From: SG8-41 sp964521405
GTDB lineage: Bacteria > Pseudomonadota > Gammaproteobacteria > Burkholderiales > SG8-41
Direction: 5' to 3'
NCBI GenBank assembly: GCA_964521405.1
Contig: CAZFRR010000167.1
Location: forward strand, 1 to 5,370
DNA: 5,370 nucleotides
The translations under genes were made by a program, and so were the position numbers. The notes under the pieces are model-generated. The model saw only the letters and a program-made list of their open reading frames with translations, searched no databases and was not told the DNA's origin. Below, piece after piece: positions 4,696-5,370 of this stretch (position 1 is its first letter; each line of letters opens with the position of its first letter).

Positions 4696-5370
4696 ATGAA
4701 ACGGTTTGCACAGCGCATGATTGTCGCCATCGCGCTCATCTGCCTGCCGGCCGCCGCCCTGGCCCAGCCGTTTCCCGGCGGCCCGATCAGTGTCGTGGTC
4801 CCGCTGGCCCCGGGTGACGCCGCCGACGTTGCCGCGCGCGCCATGGGTGAAGAGATCTCGAGGCTGCTGAAAACGCCGGTGCTCACGATCAATCGTCCGG
4901 GCGCCGGGGGCGCGGTCGGCACGAACAGCGTCGTCCAGGCGAGGAAAGACGGCCACACGATCCTGTTTGCCCAGAACGGCGCGCTCACCTTTCGCGCCGT
5001 TCTCGACCCCCAGTCGGTCACCTACGATGCGCTCCGCGACCTGGTGCCGCTCGGCAGCGCCTCGCGCACGCCGAGCATACTCGCCGCGCGCAGCGACGCG
5101 CCGTACCGGAATTTTGCGGAGTTGATCGAATACTCGAAGAAACATCCGGGCCTGGTGCGCATGGGCCACCCCGGCTCCGGCTCGGTCGGTGATTTCGGCG
5201 TGCAATTGATCAACGCGCTCGCGGGTGCGGAGCTCGTGCCGGTTCCCTATGCCGGCGCGGCCCCCGCCATCGCCGCATTGCGCGGAGGGCACATCGAAGG
5301 CGTCGTGCTGTCGCTCGGTGCACTGAGCGCTCACATCAAGTCAGGGGCGTTCCGGGGCCTCGTCGCTTCG
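4696..5370 (+). CDS. TctC/Bug-family tripartite tricarboxylate transporter solute-binding protein, 3' end missing
   Basis: 225 codons are open to the right edge with no stop; the family is usually about 320 aa, so roughly two thirds is present. A Sec signal peptide (K2-R3, hydrophobic core 8-17, A-L-A cleavage after residue 23) sends it to the periplasm. The mature part begins QPFPGGPISVVVPLAPG (24-40) and has the Bug hallmarks: P-x-x-P-I-S-V-V-V-P, P-G-x-x-x-D (39-44), A-R at 47-48, N-R-P-G-A-G-G at 66-72, and K-D-G-H-T-I-L at 84-90. Near the end are V-P-Y-A-G-A-A-P-A-I and G-G-H-I-E-G. Bug proteins bind small carboxylates, amides or related acids, and many are orphans without TctA/TctB membrane partners; whether partners follow cannot be seen. 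One oddity: the usual P-G-G-x-x-D reads P-G-D-A-A-D here. Ligand unknown. A long minus-strand frame over it (4444-5334) is a shadow. Confidence 0.93.
   Translation, partial: MKRFAQRMIVAIALICLPAAALAQPFPGGPISVVVPLAPGDAADVAARAMGEEISRLLKTPVLTINRPGAGGAVGTNSVVQARKDGHTILFAQNGALTFRAVLDPQSVTYDALRDLVPLGSASRTPSILAARSDAPYRNFAELIEYSKKHPGLVRMGHPGSGSVGDFGVQLINALAGAELVPVPYAGAAPAIAALRGGHIEGVVLSLGALSAHIKSGAFRGLVAS

Noticed and set aside
4444..5334. A 296-codon open frame on the minus strand
   Set aside because: It lies antisense to the small gene and the Bug protein, whose signal peptide and motifs are clear. The translation is rich in Arg, Gly, Ala and His without recognisable domains, as expected of a shadow frame in GC-rich DNA.

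Overview
The window is GC-rich chromosomal DNA from a proteobacterium. A Burkholderiales-like or related betaproteobacterium is the best guess. The clues are the TctC/Bug-type periplasmic solute-binding protein (a family greatly expanded in that group), an iron-alcohol-dehydrogenase/maleylacetate-reductase-like enzyme, and an FNR-type box of the TTGAY-N4-RTCAA form. This is inference from gene content, not a taxonomic assignment. I see no RNA gene, CRISPR array, intact insertion sequence or phage gene.

Layout, left to right. (1) Bases 1-81, minus strand: the first 27 codons of an exported protein that runs off the left edge; its mature start resembles SOUL-type haem-binding proteins. (2) About 251-739, plus: a small FMN-binding split-barrel protein (pyridoxamine-phosphate-oxidase-like). 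(3) 740-805: a short convergent gap with an imperfect hairpin and a perfect 16-bp palindrome. (4) 806-2056, minus: a complete FAD-dependent amine-oxidase/phytoene-desaturase-like oxidoreductase. (5) 2057-2487: a 431-bp divergent intergenic region, partly low in GC, with two stem-loops and five copies of TCCCTGT. (6) 2488-3645, plus: an iron-containing alcohol dehydrogenase/maleylacetate reductase-like enzyme that lacks the usual metal-binding Asp. (7) 3675-4109, minus: a protein of two CBS domains, convergent with (6). (8) 4110-4490: an intergenic region holding an FNR/CRP-type promoter for the CBS gene and a long inverted repeat in its predicted leader. (9) 4491-4682, plus: a 63-aa protein, followed after 13 bases by (10) 4696 to the right edge: a TctC/Bug solute-binding protein with a signal peptide, cut by the window end.

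How the parts may relate. The left third groups three genes with haem/flavin-type products (SOUL-like, FMN-binding, FAD-binding), but they are separate transcription units and no shared pathway is shown. The CBS gene seems to stand alone under an oxygen- or redox-responsive regulator: the TTGAC-N4-GTCAA palindrome lies exactly 41.5 bp upstream of the start predicted from a TAAGAT -10 element. The small protein and the Bug protein probably form the start of an operon continuing to the right. I found no convincing new multi-gene system. The most interesting signals are non-coding (the FNR-type promoter with its structured leader, and the TCCCTGT repeat cluster) and the changed active-site residues of the alcohol-dehydrogenase-like enzyme.
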